Origin: Paraspadella gotoi
Lineage: Eukaryota > Chaetognatha
DNA: 64,000 nucleotides
Direction: 5' to 3'
Assembly (NCBI GenBank): GCA_051294375.1
Contig: CM119268.1
Location: 24,026,349 to 24,090,348, forward strand
Shown: piece by piece, positions 47,901-55,944 of the stretch
How the letters are laid out: each line of letters opens with the position of its first letter
Position numbering within the stretch: the first letter of the stretch is position 1
The notes under the pieces: model-generated
Told to the model about the DNA's origin: nothing
Seen by the model: only the letters and a program-made list of their open reading frames with translations
Databases searched by the model: none
Position numbers and translations under genes: made by a program

Positions 47901-49076
47901 TTCGGAAATAGAGGGAGCATCTAATACAACACAAGGTTAATTATCTTAATCTCCTCTTTTTCTTCTAATATAATCATCATCATCATTCTGTTAGAATATT
48001 ATTAATAAAAAATCATAATATTACGAGCCTGAACAGAAAGGGTTGGGAATGGGTAATTTTTTGAGAGGGGACCAAAGTTATATTAAATTATTATATTTAC
48101 TGATATCATTTGATTTTACTTTTTAATCTTAAAAGAGAGTAATTACTATTTAGTTGATCAAACAGCTTTCAACTTTTTAAATTTTTTTCTGCCTCAACCT
48201 AAAGATTTGCTTCAATGAAATCGACAAAATCCGAGCTTTAAACTACGACGAAGATTTCTACTCTTCGTTTGACGAAGCGTTGGAGAAAAGAATGGAGGTC
48301 GTTGCTAAGCGACAGTTTGGAATCGCTTATGAGTGGAAGTTAAAGGGAAGTCCGTGGAAATGGGGACAGTGGCAAAATAAGGGTGAGTAATTGAAGGAAT
48401 GTGCGTTTATTGGCGGGAAAAGTATGGACGTGAAAAGAATTCACAATGTTTTATTTATAAACTTGGAGCAACCTTAATAAAAATCATATTTTCATTCAAT
48501 AAATAAGCTATTTTGAATTAAGGTCTCGTTATCATAATAAAGCCTTTCATTCTTTCAATCAAGTTATTCACTTTCATAGTATTTGGCTTCTTTGTTATAC
48601 TATTTCCTGTGATGATATTGTTTCACGATCTAATACATTACTCATTACTTAAAGAAGTGTCCATTTTATACAATTGAAATATTATTTTAAATATTATGCC
48701 ACTTCATTGATAGGGAAGCCAGGTACTCTGGGAGTGAATATGTCATTATCTTGTAAGAGTGATGGAGGCCTTAAACCACCAAAGCCTGTCCAAAGTCAGG
48801 GGCAAGATAGCTTATTTGTTATCATAATGGTTCTACTGATTTCAATCCATTCATTCAGCTTTAGCTATTCATCTACACCACATTCTTCATTCAATTGGTT
48901 TTTCTGTCCTCGTTTCTGCTGACACGTCATCAAAATTTGTTCCAACCGACGCTGGAGCTTCATACGCTATGGACGCACATTCTTGGTTTTTCGTTCCGAC
49001 TCCAGATTTAGAATTCATGAGAAGTGGAATGCATGAAAGAGACACTGCAGTCAATAGAAATTCACTGGAAGCTTTG
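27933..49076 (+). CDS. Unrecognised large gene with four copies of a 'KLxGxPW...GW' domain
   Basis: I do not recognise this family. Readable exons: 27933-28014, 28219-28330, 29138-29247, 29411-29580, 29876-29948 (cut by a gap), 30638-30742, 30887-30979, 35230-35520, 36262-36385, 40038-40155, 41267-41704, 42055-42141, 42302-42427, 48205-48382, 48865-49076. Phases agree at all observable junctions except before 41267. About 770 residues are visible, and the 3' end is not found. Four times the protein shows (K/+)LxGxPW or a variant, 20-35 residues, GW or GF with a hydrophobic strand and often S-x-D, then a (S/T)hhF strand: RIKLNGSPF..GWQPLVSSDL; VIDGSPWG..MGWHLII..DTLFFLP; FLKLRGTPWW..IGWIIKCCLD..CYFEK; EWKLKGSPWKW..IGFSVLVSAD..HSWFF. 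Copies 1 and 3 are preceded by (F/Y)WPxGxQ. No signal peptide or membrane segment is evident in what is visible. Introns 8, 10 and 14 are large and full of mobile elements. Confidence 0.8.
28318..28600 (+). repeat. 39-bp minisatellite built from an exon end and its donor site
   Basis: Seven to eight units containing GGAGTTCAATGGATGGACCT, then GAGCCAAAG and GTTAGACCTT. The first unit is the coding end of exon 2 (GVQWMDLSQ) plus its 5' splice site at 28331; later units repeat the coding end and the donor within the intron. Most units keep the AAAG/GTTAGAC donor context, so several potential donors exist in a row. Confidence 0.9.
29949..30373. other. 425-base assembly gap inside the four-domain gene
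   Basis: Run of N directly after exon 5 sequence (ends ACTGAAG). At least the end of exon 5 is lost, and probably the start of domain copy 2, which lacks the WPxG segment seen in copies 1 and 3. Other gaps: 1294-1303, 2459-2655, 3400-3666, 31294-31303, 33778-33802, 42691-42700, 50174-50198, 50534-51109, 56361-56370, 57543-57552, 59738-60258, 63303-63327. Confidence 0.98.
30638..30979 (+). other. Domain copy 2 of the unrecognised gene
   Basis: Two exons (30638-30742, 30887-30979) read EFVIDGSPWGLLTNELDAIR, ILLRILETMEAM, then GWHLIINTNVRPTTDTLFFL. The intron breaks exactly before the GW motif, as it does within codon G before GW in copy 1 (29247/29411). The donor at 30743 is reiterated in the intron as ATGGTAGGCATAGCC (about three times), and the donor at 30980 is followed by AAGGTCAA-type repeats to about 31190. 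Confidence 0.75.
31283..35075. mobile_element. Second foldback element copy, broken by insertions and duplications
   Basis: The left end (CTGTGCAAAAAGGCGGAGTG, AAAATTCGAATAGTTGATCA) and right end (CTATTCGAATTTTGATTCTA) match the element at 17071-17875, as do the inner ends GCCCATATTTATACATAGTA and GTATAAATATGGGCATATGC. Inside are a copy of the dispersed 'GATGGAGGCC' element (32322-32496) and an unrelated block starting with a CTCTGAC/GTCAGAG hairpin (33054-33074). Two stretches occur twice: about 31315-32050 with 32055-32940, and about 32940-33777 with 33803-34640. The second pair spans a 25-N gap. It fills intron 8 of the four-domain gene. Confidence 0.75.
35318..35466 (+). repeat. In-frame 21-bp coding repeat (7-residue linker)
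   Basis: Seven tandem units of GTCGGCAAGGACAAAGGATT plus C inside exon 35230-35520. In the phase that fits the flanking exons, it reads TKDSSAR-type heptads (Ser/Thr/Lys/Asp/Arg). In the +2 shifted frame, which is also open, it reads VGKDKGF heptads after KIFNGKFIGGGWVGKNKG. Unit differences include GGC/GGA and AAG/AAA, which are silent only in the shifted frame. Phase supports the first frame; the silent changes mildly favour the second. Confidence 0.85.
36484..36629. repeat. Foldback with 54-bp arms around CGAAACATGTC
   Basis: The left arm TTAGCAAAGTTAATTTCTTT...TTTTTAATACAAAAC and right arm GTTTTGTATTAAAAATAAAA...TTCTCTTTGCTAA are near-perfect reverse complements. The loop includes GCGAGCGAAACATGTC, a motif shared with 38250-38269, 51391-51405 and the foldback at 55821-55944. 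Confidence 0.85.
36667..39174. mobile_element. 2.5-kb foldback element with long inverted repeats
   Basis: The left end TACACTGTTTTTTTTTAACC and right end GGTAAAAAAAAAACAGTGTA are inverted copies. Homology continues inward for several hundred bases: GCAGTCCGAAAATTTTCTAC with its partner, ACCTACGCACAATTGACCGG / CCGGTAAATTGTGCGTAGGT, and GGGCGTGTCAAAACCGGAA / TTCCGGTTTGGGACACGCCC. The core (about 37400-38350) holds CT-rich DNA and a Penelope-like fragment. No transposase was seen. Flanks are AT-rich (TATATAT), so any target duplication is unclear. It lies in intron 10 of the four-domain gene. Confidence 0.8.
37985..38350 (+). mobile_element. Penelope-like (PLE) 3' fragment, tentative
   Basis: The order of CT-rich stretch, a CATCTGATCTTCCAACTCTG / TGACCACTATCTTTC block, then GAAGACTCGAAAACGAGTCG followed by AAACATGTCTG and AATAAAATTTGTTGT, matches the order at 51205-51430 (CACATCTGACCACTTTCCTT ... 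GCCGAAACATGTCC ... AATAAAAAACTTTATTGTTG) and partly 19905-20000. Sequence ending in CGAAACATGTC is typical of the hammerhead-like ends of Penelope-like elements (established knowledge). No reverse transcriptase frame is present. Confidence 0.5.
39211..40035. mobile_element. Non-autonomous TIR element, copy B
   Basis: It begins AGTCTGCTTATCAGAGGATC then CCAACTCTATAATTCACTTT, with GTCCGTCCGTC units, two of the roughly 125-base internal units (TGGAATCGTCCGAGTGGAAA), an AT-rich TTAATTAATCAATTAA section, and the terminal GCAGATCCGACATTGTTTGC. It shares ends with 10747-11925 but not the minisatellite. Its right end stops a few bases before the 3' splice site at 40037 (AATTTAG), so element sequence forms the acceptor region of exon 40038-40155. 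Confidence 0.75.
41003..41274 (+). repeat. Minisatellite reiterating a 3' splice site
   Basis: TTAATTTAATTTAATTT blocks alternate with AATTAACAGACCAACGGATT CTTT-type units (ends at about 41025, 41079, 41150, 41220 and 41280). The last unit is the real intron/exon border (AACAG, then exon from 41267). Earlier units are intronic copies of the acceptor and first codons. The last copy reads ACCAACGATTC against ACCAACGGATTC in the first two, one G fewer. Confidence 0.85.
41267..42427 (+). other. Domain copy 3 of the unrecognised gene
   Basis: Exon 41267-41704 starts with a charged linker (RDPLHVSRVIVKDVKESDLV; about 100 residues, Glu/Asp/Arg-rich), then LDIVVAAVWGAVDEYWPKGI. Exon 42055-42141 has YYFLKLRGTPWWVDGKEACQ. 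Exon 42302-42427 has IFEALTSIGWIIKCCLDSSW, SCYFEK and DTKVVV, continuing in phase to ICFNEIDKIRALNY at 48205. Confidence 0.75.
42597..43185. mobile_element. Tc1/mariner-type non-autonomous transposon, 589 bp
   Basis: The left end TACTATCTAGGAAAAAAGTA TAT (42597-42619) and right end (43163-43185) are perfect 23-bp inverted repeats, and each outermost TA could be the TA target duplication. The interior AATATTTGGTATGCCCTTCC / TCAGCATTGACTACTGCCTG resembles the non-coding or N-terminal end of Tc1-like elements, though no transposase frame exists. A 10-N gap at 42691-42700 is flanked by the same GCATTGACTACTGCCT on both sides. It lies in intron 14 of the four-domain gene. Confidence 0.85.
43722..44195 (+). 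mobile_element. Two tandem copies of the dispersed 'GATGGAGGCC' element
   Basis: Copies at about 43724-43868 and 43923-44195 in the same direction. The first has many single-base insertions (GGGAGGCGCTTAAACC, AAAGCCTGTTCCAAAGTC), unlike the second and unlike copies elsewhere. This pattern fits homopolymer/indel consensus error as well as it fits old mutation. Confidence 0.8.
44213..47935 (+). mobile_element. Degenerate Ty3/gypsy-type LTR retrotransposon
   Basis: A putative 5' LTR of about 332 bases starts TGTAGTCGGGCATTG (44213) and ends TTAGCCACA (44544). Two bases later TGGTGAGCCCGATAAA is a plausible primer-binding site. The body is GC-rich compared with its surroundings and scattered over several frames with stops and shifts. 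A gag-like Pro/Arg-rich part occupies about 44760-45420. Reverse-transcriptase pieces occur at about 46630-47050 (including ITPFGL at 46890), an RNase H-side piece NYYRRFIPYL at 47267-47296, and HIA-type sequence with ALSRP at about 47829-47876. A purine run GAGGGGAGG (47881) could be the polypurine tract; no full 3' LTR was seen. Pseudogenised; lies in intron 14 of the four-domain gene in the same orientation. Confidence 0.85.
48205..49076 (+). other. Domain copy 4 of the unrecognised gene
   Basis: Exon 48205-48382 begins with the last strand of copy 3 (ICFNEIDKIRALNY), then YEWKLKGSPWKWGQWQNKG. Exon 48865-49076 has AIHLHHILHSIGFSVLVSAD, then YAMDAHSWFFVPTPDLEF and ends in phase 0 at a GTTAGT donor. 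The acceptor is TTTAG at 48864. Further exons should follow, but I found none before the gaps at 50174 and 50534. Confidence 0.75.
48620..48845 (+). mobile_element. Dispersed 'GATGGAGGCC' element, intronic
   Basis: Well preserved copy from about ACGATCTAATACATT through GATAGGGAAGCCAGGTACTC, GTGATGGAGGCCTTAAACCA and GGGGCAAGATAGCTTATT, lacking the central GAGAGTCTTGATTG part. It ends about 20 bases before the exon 48865 acceptor. Confidence 0.8.
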
Positions 49077-49149
49077 GTTAGTCTTTATATCTTATCTTAA
49101 ACTAATAACATCTTATATTAAACTATTCATCATTTAATATATTGTGGAA

Positions 49150-49870
49150 AAGGCGCTAAGCGGTCTGAAGAGAGCTATCCGCAACTTTTTTAACCCTTTC
49201 TAGCACCCATGAAACGTGTGGTCCTTGTGTCCCGCCTACAGCTCTTAGCTCGAATCACCCGGACGCGGCCGCCAAAACGCAAACCGACGGGCACACAACA
49301 CTTTCAACCGGCGTTCAATCGAATAAATGCACTCCAGCCAGATCCAGCCCCAAGCGGCGGGGGTTGGTAGGACAGCGGGACTGGATTCACGCTGGGGCGG
49401 TCGCGCCAGCAGCGTCGGCGTGTGAGAGCCGTCGCGAGCACGTTTTGGACAGCGTCGACGGTGTTCAGAAGCGGCCAGCGCATCAACGAACGCAGCCATC
49501 GACGGTCCCGGGCGGGGCCGTACACGCCGTCCCTCGGAGCAGATTCCGAGCGCCGCCTCACCGCGTTGGCGGCGCCGATGAGATGACCAAGGTTGCTTTT
49601 ACCAACAGGATCGCGACCAGACGCCGACCCGAGATCGTGCCAGATTGTGGCCGAGCCGCCGGTGGCAACAAGGCGACAGCGTAAACCCGGACGAGCGCGT
49701 GCCAGTAATTTCCCTGCGAGAAATACCGCGGAGGACCCGCGAAGTAATTTGGACGGCAACGGTCTCACGCTTCCCTTCGGGAGGGGGACATTGAGATCCG
49801 GTGAACCTAAAAAAGTGGGTCTTATGTAGCTTAGATGGTGCGGTAACTACTCGAGGAAATAACCCTGCCC
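49150..49870. other. GC-rich block of unknown nature
   Basis: About 700 bases with high GC and many CG dinucleotides inside DNA that is otherwise strongly AT-rich, with sharp edges. Open frames exist on both strands (for example minus 49304-49768, 154 codons, Arg/Ala/Leu-rich), but none shows a domain I recognise. It could be a mobile-element fragment, an exon-rich remnant or foreign sequence. Confidence 0.5.
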
Positions 49871-51159
49871 CTGAGCAGTGATTCCAGATAAGCTCGAAGA
49901 TAGGCGGGTATTTATTGGGCCGGAATATGAGTCCGCTGTCACACTATAATTTCTTCTCATGTTTTTAACTCATTGAACCCTGCGCATGGCTAAATCCGTG
50001 GAGAAGAGTGAACGCAGGCGTAGCTGCCCACAATTGGCGTAAAAAGTCCAAAAGGAAAAAGAGTGCAAGCAACAGATAATACTGAAAGCCGTGAAAAAAA
50101 ATGATTGTTGGATCGGTTGATTGAACTGAAGTTGTTTATGATATTGAACGAAACCAGATTGAGCCGGGCTGGANNNNNNNNNNNNNNNNNNNNNNNNNCA
50201 CAGAAATCGTCAATCGATTAATTTCTTTGTCAGTAAATCGGTAATTCCCTGAATAAATAAATATTATCAATGGAAAAAAAAATATTCAGAAATACTGAGT
50301 GGTTTTGATTAATGTAGATACTTTGGATAATATGAAAAGTATAAAAACAAATATTCAGCAGTCCTTAAGCTATTTGGGAATAACTTTGGACCTTTGTTAC
50401 TTAAGAACAGTCACATTAAAAGTTTTAAAAACATTTATTGAAACTTCATGAACGTCGTTTTCTGTCGATGCACAAAACCTCGAAGGATGTTGATAGAATA
50501 ATAGAAAAATGGATATTTTTACGTGACGGGTTTNNNNNNNNNNNNNNNNNNNNNNNNNNNNNNNNNNNNNNNNNNNNNNNNNNNNNNNNNNNNNNNNNNN
50601 NNNNNNNNNNNNNNNNNNNNNNNNNNNNNNNNNNNNNNNNNNNNNNNNNNNNNNNNNNNNNNNNNNNNNNNNNNNNNNNNNNNNNNNNNNNNNNNNNNNN
50701 NNNNNNNNNNNNNNNNNNNNNNNNNNNNNNNNNNNNNNNNNNNNNNNNNNNNNNNNNNNNNNNNNNNNNNNNNNNNNNNNNNNNNNNNNNNNNNNNNNNN
50801 NNNNNNNNNNNNNNNNNNNNNNNNNNNNNNNNNNNNNNNNNNNNNNNNNNNNNNNNNNNNNNNNNNNNNNNNNNNNNNNNNNNNNNNNNNNNNNNNNNNN
50901 NNNNNNNNNNNNNNNNNNNNNNNNNNNNNNNNNNNNNNNNNNNNNNNNNNNNNNNNNNNNNNNNNNNNNNNNNNNNNNNNNNNNNNNNNNNNNNNNNNNN
51001 NNNNNNNNNNNNNNNNNNNNNNNNNNNNNNNNNNNNNNNNNNNNNNNNNNNNNNNNNNNNNNNNNNNNNNNNNNNNNNNNNNNNNNNNNNNNNNNNNNNN
51101 NNNNNNNNNAGTGAAATATTGAAAATGAAATGGAAAAGGATAGTTTGTGTGGGATAGTT

Positions 51160-51249
51160 AAGATAAAGAGGGAAGAGAAAAATAAGTAAAGAAAGAGCTC
51201 AAAATGTCCTCACATCTGACCACTTTCCTTTACTAAATTCTTTGTTGGA

Positions 51250-51338
<89 letters not shown>

Positions 51339-51430
51339 GTTTGTGAAATAAATTATTTGTGATTTCAAATGCTGATGAAGGCTTGAGTTGTAAGCCGAAA
51401 CATGTCCAAAGTTAATAAAAAACTTTATTG
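51160..51430 (+). mobile_element. Penelope-like fragment with hammerhead-like motif
   Basis: CACATCTGACCACTTTCCTT, a long CT tract, then at 51372-51401 CTGATGA, a stem GGCTT/AAGCC with loop GAGTTGT, and GAAAC. CTGATGA-stem-GAAA is the catalytic core order of hammerhead ribozymes, which are known at the ends of Penelope-like elements. There is one extra A before stem II, so activity is uncertain. It is followed by CATGTCC and AATAAA. Confidence 0.6.
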
Positions 51431-51929
51431 TTGTTCCACGAAAATTTTCGTTTTTAATTATTCTCAAAAACTATATTTGAAATACTCAAGAAGCTTAAGA
51501 CTAAGAGCATTTTGCACTGGAATTTATTAAAAGAGATATAACCTAACCTAAGCACAACTTCACTGACCTTTTAAACTCAGTGATGGAGCAGCAGTCAGGT
51601 CAGTTGAGCTGTGCGCAGTTTTAAACTCAGTGATGGAGCAGCAGTCAGGTCAGTTCAGCTGTGCGCAGTTCCAAAACAGTTTGCTTCTTTCGGGATTGAT
51701 AGTTGTCAAAAACTATTTACAATAATGGAAATATGTTCTTTATACATTTTTTTATTATCATACCAATTTTCAAAATTTTAATTTAATTTTTACTGCTTCA
51801 AATGAGTTGTTTAATTCATTCCCAAAATAGCTCGAAGACCCAGTATCTTACTTTTTAGTTGCTTTATTAATTATTATCCAAATAATTTATTAGTTTCTTT
51901 TTTTTACAGACTTTTGTAATCTTGTTCTT

Positions 51930-52440
51930 TTCTATTTTAATCCATTGTTCCTCTCTTTTTTATTTTATAATCTAATCCATTGTTCCTTTTTTTATTTTCT
52001 ATTCTAATCCATTGTTCCTCTCTTTTTTCTTTTCTATTCTAATCCATTGTTCCTCTTTTTTCTTTTCTCTTCTAATTCATTGTTCCTCTTTTTTTTCTTC
52101 TTTATTTTAATCCATTATTCCTCTCTTTTTTCTTCCTTATTTTAATCCATTATTCCTTTTTTTTCTTTTCTATTCTAATCCATTATTCCTCTCTTTTTTC
52201 TTCTTTATTTTAATCCATTGTTCCTTTTTTTCTTTTTTATTCTAATCCATTGTTCCTTTTTTTCTTTTCTATTCTAATCCATTGTTCCTCTCTTTTTTCT
52301 TCTTTATTTTAATCCATTGTTCCTTTTTTTTTCTATTCTAATCCATTGTTCCTCTCTTTTTTCTTCTTTATTTTAATCCATTGTTCTTATTTTTATTTCT
52401 CTATTCTAATCCATTATTCCTATCTTTTTGCTTCTCTATT
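51930..52440 (+). repeat. 33-40 bp minisatellite (TTCTAATCCATTGTTCCTCT)
   Basis: About fourteen units of TTCTATTCTAATCCATTGTT CCTCTCTTTTTTC with length variation. No exon adjoins it. Confidence 0.9.
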
Positions 52441-52527
52441 TTGTTATTGTTGTTGTGTTTTCCATTTCAATTCTTTCTTATTTCGTCGAATTTCAATGAA
52501 ATCCTAACGACGAATTATAAATGAGCT

Positions 52528-52560
<33 letters not shown>

Positions 52561-53086
52561 GCCTCGTAATTTACAGCTTTGAAGTCGTTACGAGCTGTCG
52601 TCGTCGTCTTTGTCGTCGTCGTCTTTGTCGTCGTCGTCTATATCGTCGTCGTTGTTGTTGTTGTTGTTGTTATTGCCAGAAATTATTGTCTTAGGTCCAG
52701 GGTACAGTGGGAAGGGGAAGCCAATTTGTCTAAGGAAAAAAATAATATGGATATTAAACATGATAAAAATTCTGTTTGAGCATCTCTCGATTCCTTGTAT
52801 TTTTTCATTGGCTAAATCTATTCTCATTCGACCACGGGCAGGGTCGTGTCTTGTAATGACAGGCCGTGGTCCTGTCAAGTCATGACCGGCCTCGTTCGTG
52901 TCAAGTCATGACCGGCCACGTTCGAGTCAAGTCATGACTGGCGTAACAAAGTCTTTTTAACAATAATTTTCCCAAAAGGCTTAATTCAAAAGATACATAG
53001 GTTGTATATATAAATAAATATTTTAGAAAAAAATATAAAACGTTTATGTTACAATGTAGAGAGTGAAAAGTTCGGAAGCAGAGACA

Positions 53087-53152
<66 letters not shown>

Positions 53153-53316
53153 TAGATAAGAACAATTTCTTTTTAGAATTAATCTGTACAGTTTTGCTTA
53201 AATAAACCCAAAACGTAAACTTATAAATAAAAAAATAAATGAAAAAATAATAATAAAAAAAATAAGAATTCAATTTGTTTTCTCCAAATTTTGGATGTTC
53301 ATTTGTTGAACTGACA

Positions 53317-53603
53317 ATGTCGACGACTGCGATCCTGGCGGATCAACTCACAAACTATAATGTCAACAAAAATGCAGACGAAGAGGAGAAAGGAGAATCC
53401 TCGGCGGCCTTGGTATGAAATGACATGGCACAGAAGTTAACATGACATGGCACAGAATTTAACATGAGCCGACATTTTTAAACATGGCTGCTTTCAGGCG
53501 CCACTCACCATATTTTCTGACATGGATCCAGACCAAAGAAGCGAAATTAGAGAAATGGCTGCAGCTCTTGGAGAGAAATATCAACCAAACTCTCCAGGTG
53601 AGA

Positions 53604-53659
<56 letters not shown>

Positions 53660-54229
53660 TTCTCTCTTTAAAATACTGCTTAATATTTATTGTCCCATTT
53701 TTAAGGTCAAATGCCAAAGTACAGCGAAGTCGCCAGAGGTAATATCGTTGTTGTTGTTGTAGTCTTTTCTTTCCTCCTCCTACTCCTCCCCCTTCTCCTT
53801 TCTCCACCTTCTCTTTCTTTCTCCTACTTCTCCTCTCCTCTCCCTCACTTCTCCCTCCTCTTCCTCCTCCTCCTCTTCCTCTCCCACCTCTTTCTCCTCC
53901 TCCCTTCCTCCCCTTCCCCTCCTCTTCCCATCCTCCTCCTCATCCTCCTCCTCCTTCCTCCTCCTCCTTTTCTCTCTCCCTCCTCTTTCCCCTCTTCCTC
54001 TTCCTTCTCCCTCCCTAATCCTCTTCCCTCCTCCTTCCTCTTTCCTTCCCCTTCTCCTCCTCCTCCTCCTCCTCCAGAACTGAAGGAGATGTTGGACAAG
54101 AAGTATGCCCCGGAATGGCACGTCTGCGTTGGAGAAGCCTTCGGTTTTCAAGTCACCTACGAATTAGGGAATTTCATTTATCTCTACGTTTTGGGGAATG
54201 TTGCCATTTTGGCCTGGAAATGCGCTTGA
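53317..54229 (+). CDS. DNAL4: DNAL4-like dynein light chain (4 exons)
   Basis: LC8-superfamily light chain, closest in motifs to DNAL4, an axonemal dynein light chain. Exons: 53317-53412, 53498-53597, 53706-53738, 54078-54229; all phases match, giving 126 residues. Residues 1-32 form a charged N-terminal extension. Then APLTIFSDMDPDQRSEIREM (helix 1), helix 2 KEMLDKKYAPEWHVCVGEAF, and the beta strands GFQVTYELGNFIYLYVLG and VAILAWKCA. WHVxxGExFGFxxTxE and the WKC(A/S) end are DNAL4 signatures rather than LC8/DYNLL (which ends in KSG). Human DNAL4 is about 105 residues, so this N-terminus is longer. Intron 2 begins with a CT tract directly after the donor, and intron 3 ends in a 310-base pyrimidine tract. 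Upstream, a GA tract lies at 53091-53148. Confidence 0.88.
53760..54077 (+). repeat. 310-base pyrimidine tract ending at a 3' splice site
   Basis: C/T-only sequence (TCCTCCTCC, CTTCTCCTTT, TCTTTCTCCT) running to CCTCCAG directly before DNAL4 exon 4 at 54078. Open frames on both strands across it are repeat translations. Confidence 0.9.
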
Positions 54230-54383
54230 GAGAATCAGGGGTCGGGAAGGGGGAGCGGTTTTTGGGATCTGGAAAAATCAACAGTTGAAAATTGAAGATT
54301 TAAAACTGGCGTGGGGTGTTGAAGGGAAAGAGAGAAGTCATGAGTTGAATGGATTATCTCTGGTTAGATCTGATAACAAAACA

Positions 54384-54415
<32 letters not shown>

Positions 54416-55820
54416 AAAATGGGGATTTAAGTTTTAAAAAAATATTAAACTAAATTAAATATATTATTTTTTTTGTTTTTCTTTTGAAGCAAACGAAAAA
54501 AAGTGGTAGAAAATGGTGTGGCGCGGCGTGGCCTGATCTGGCGTGGCGTGTCTTGGCGTGACGTAATGTGGCGTAGCGTTAAAACTAGATATAACAAATT
54601 TCTTTTGACAATGGCGTTATCGCTTGAGGTTGACGTTAAAGGCCAGTGGCATCCGTTCGTCTCTGTCCGTCTCCCAATTTATCAACTGATTAGAATTGAT
54701 ACATAAACGAAACTTGGCTGATTATGGACCAAATTGACTTGATTGTGGAAAGACATGGCTGAGACGAAGAAAGTAATTCTGGTTTATGAAAAAAATTAAA
54801 TAAAAAACATTAAATTTGAAAGATAAATAATAAACATTAAATTTAACTTAAAAAATTAGCACAAACTCATTCCAGATTAAATTCACTTTTTTTATTTCAT
54901 TTCTTTTATTTCATTGTTTGCATTTAAATTGTTAACTTGCGACTTTTTACAGTCTCTCCGTCCGTCCAAATGCCTGCAATAAAATTCTTTCGCTTAAAAT
55001 TCCGGCTCTTTTTTCCGAATGCCTCCTACTTCGTTTTAATTTTTTAATTTAACCTAAACTAGATACCTCACTCGAGATCCAATATTATGAAGAGACAGTA
55101 ATTATTTTTTTATATATTTTTATCGGGGTCCATGGAGGATGATATAAATATTCACTTTCAAAAAACCGTTTTTAAATTCCTACAATGGTTTCCGAGATAT
55201 AGTCATTAGACCTTTCCATATATAAAAAGTTTTGAAATAAAAAAAGAGTATTGTGTAAAAGGTACCCATACATCATATGAATTTTTTGAACATTTTTTTT
55301 TTAAATTTACAGTAAATGCTGCCAACTTTGAAAAAAATGAAAAAAATGGTAAAAAATATACTTTTTGCTAAATATCTTTAAAAGCTTTATTGTTAGAGGG
55401 ACGAAACCCAAACTATGTTTTAGAGCTGAAAAATTGACTGTTACATGCCTTGGATTATAAATTAAGTTATTTTTTTACTAAGGAAAATTTTTTTAAAACC
55501 TATTGTTTTGGGCAATTTTTGATCAAATTTTTTAAAAATGATATTTTTAACAATGTTTGTGAAATTTTTTTTTTAAATTATGGCGAATTTAATAAAAAGA
55601 TATTTGCCTTTGTTTTGCTGAAAGAATTTTTTAAACAACAGTTATCGGTTAAAAGTTATAATTTTTTAATTTAAAAAAAATCATTTTTTGTTAAAATTTT
55701 TTTTAATTATTAAAATAGGTTTGAACTAGGCTAAGGGAAAAATTTTTACACAGCTTTTATTTAAATCGGAGTTAAAAGTATAACAGTTTTTTTGCATTAA
55801 AAATTTCAATGAAGGCATGA

Positions 55821-55944
55821 ACAAAGTTTAGAAGAGAGATTTAACAACGATTTTTATTTCATAGTGAAACGGACATGTGAGTCGAAACATGTCCGTTTCA
55901 CTATGAAATAAAAATCGTTGTTAAGTCTCTCTTCAAAACTTTGT
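55821..55944. repeat. Foldback with 58-bp arms around GAGTCGAA
   Basis: Left arm 55821-55878 (ACAAAGTTTAGAAGAGAGAT ... GTGAAACGGACATGT) and right arm 55887-55944 (ACATGTCCGTTTCACTATGA ... TCAAAACTTTGT) are near-perfect reverse complements with an 8-base loop. The right half carries GTCGAAACATGTCC, the PLE-type motif also seen at 36555, 38255 and 51395. Confidence 0.9.

Larger units (their letters stand above)
49077..53316. other. Gap-interrupted region after the last visible exon
   Basis: It may contain the missing 3' end of the four-domain gene. It holds a GC-rich block (49150-49870), AT-rich DNA, gaps at 50174-50198 and 50534-51109, Penelope-like debris (51160-51430), a 50-base tandem duplication (about 51570-51670), a TCTAATCCATTGTTCC minisatellite (51930-52440), GTC triplets (52527-52670), a CAAGTCATGACCGGCC repeat (52863-52940) and a GA tract (53091-53148). 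No exon chain was recognised. Confidence 0.6.
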
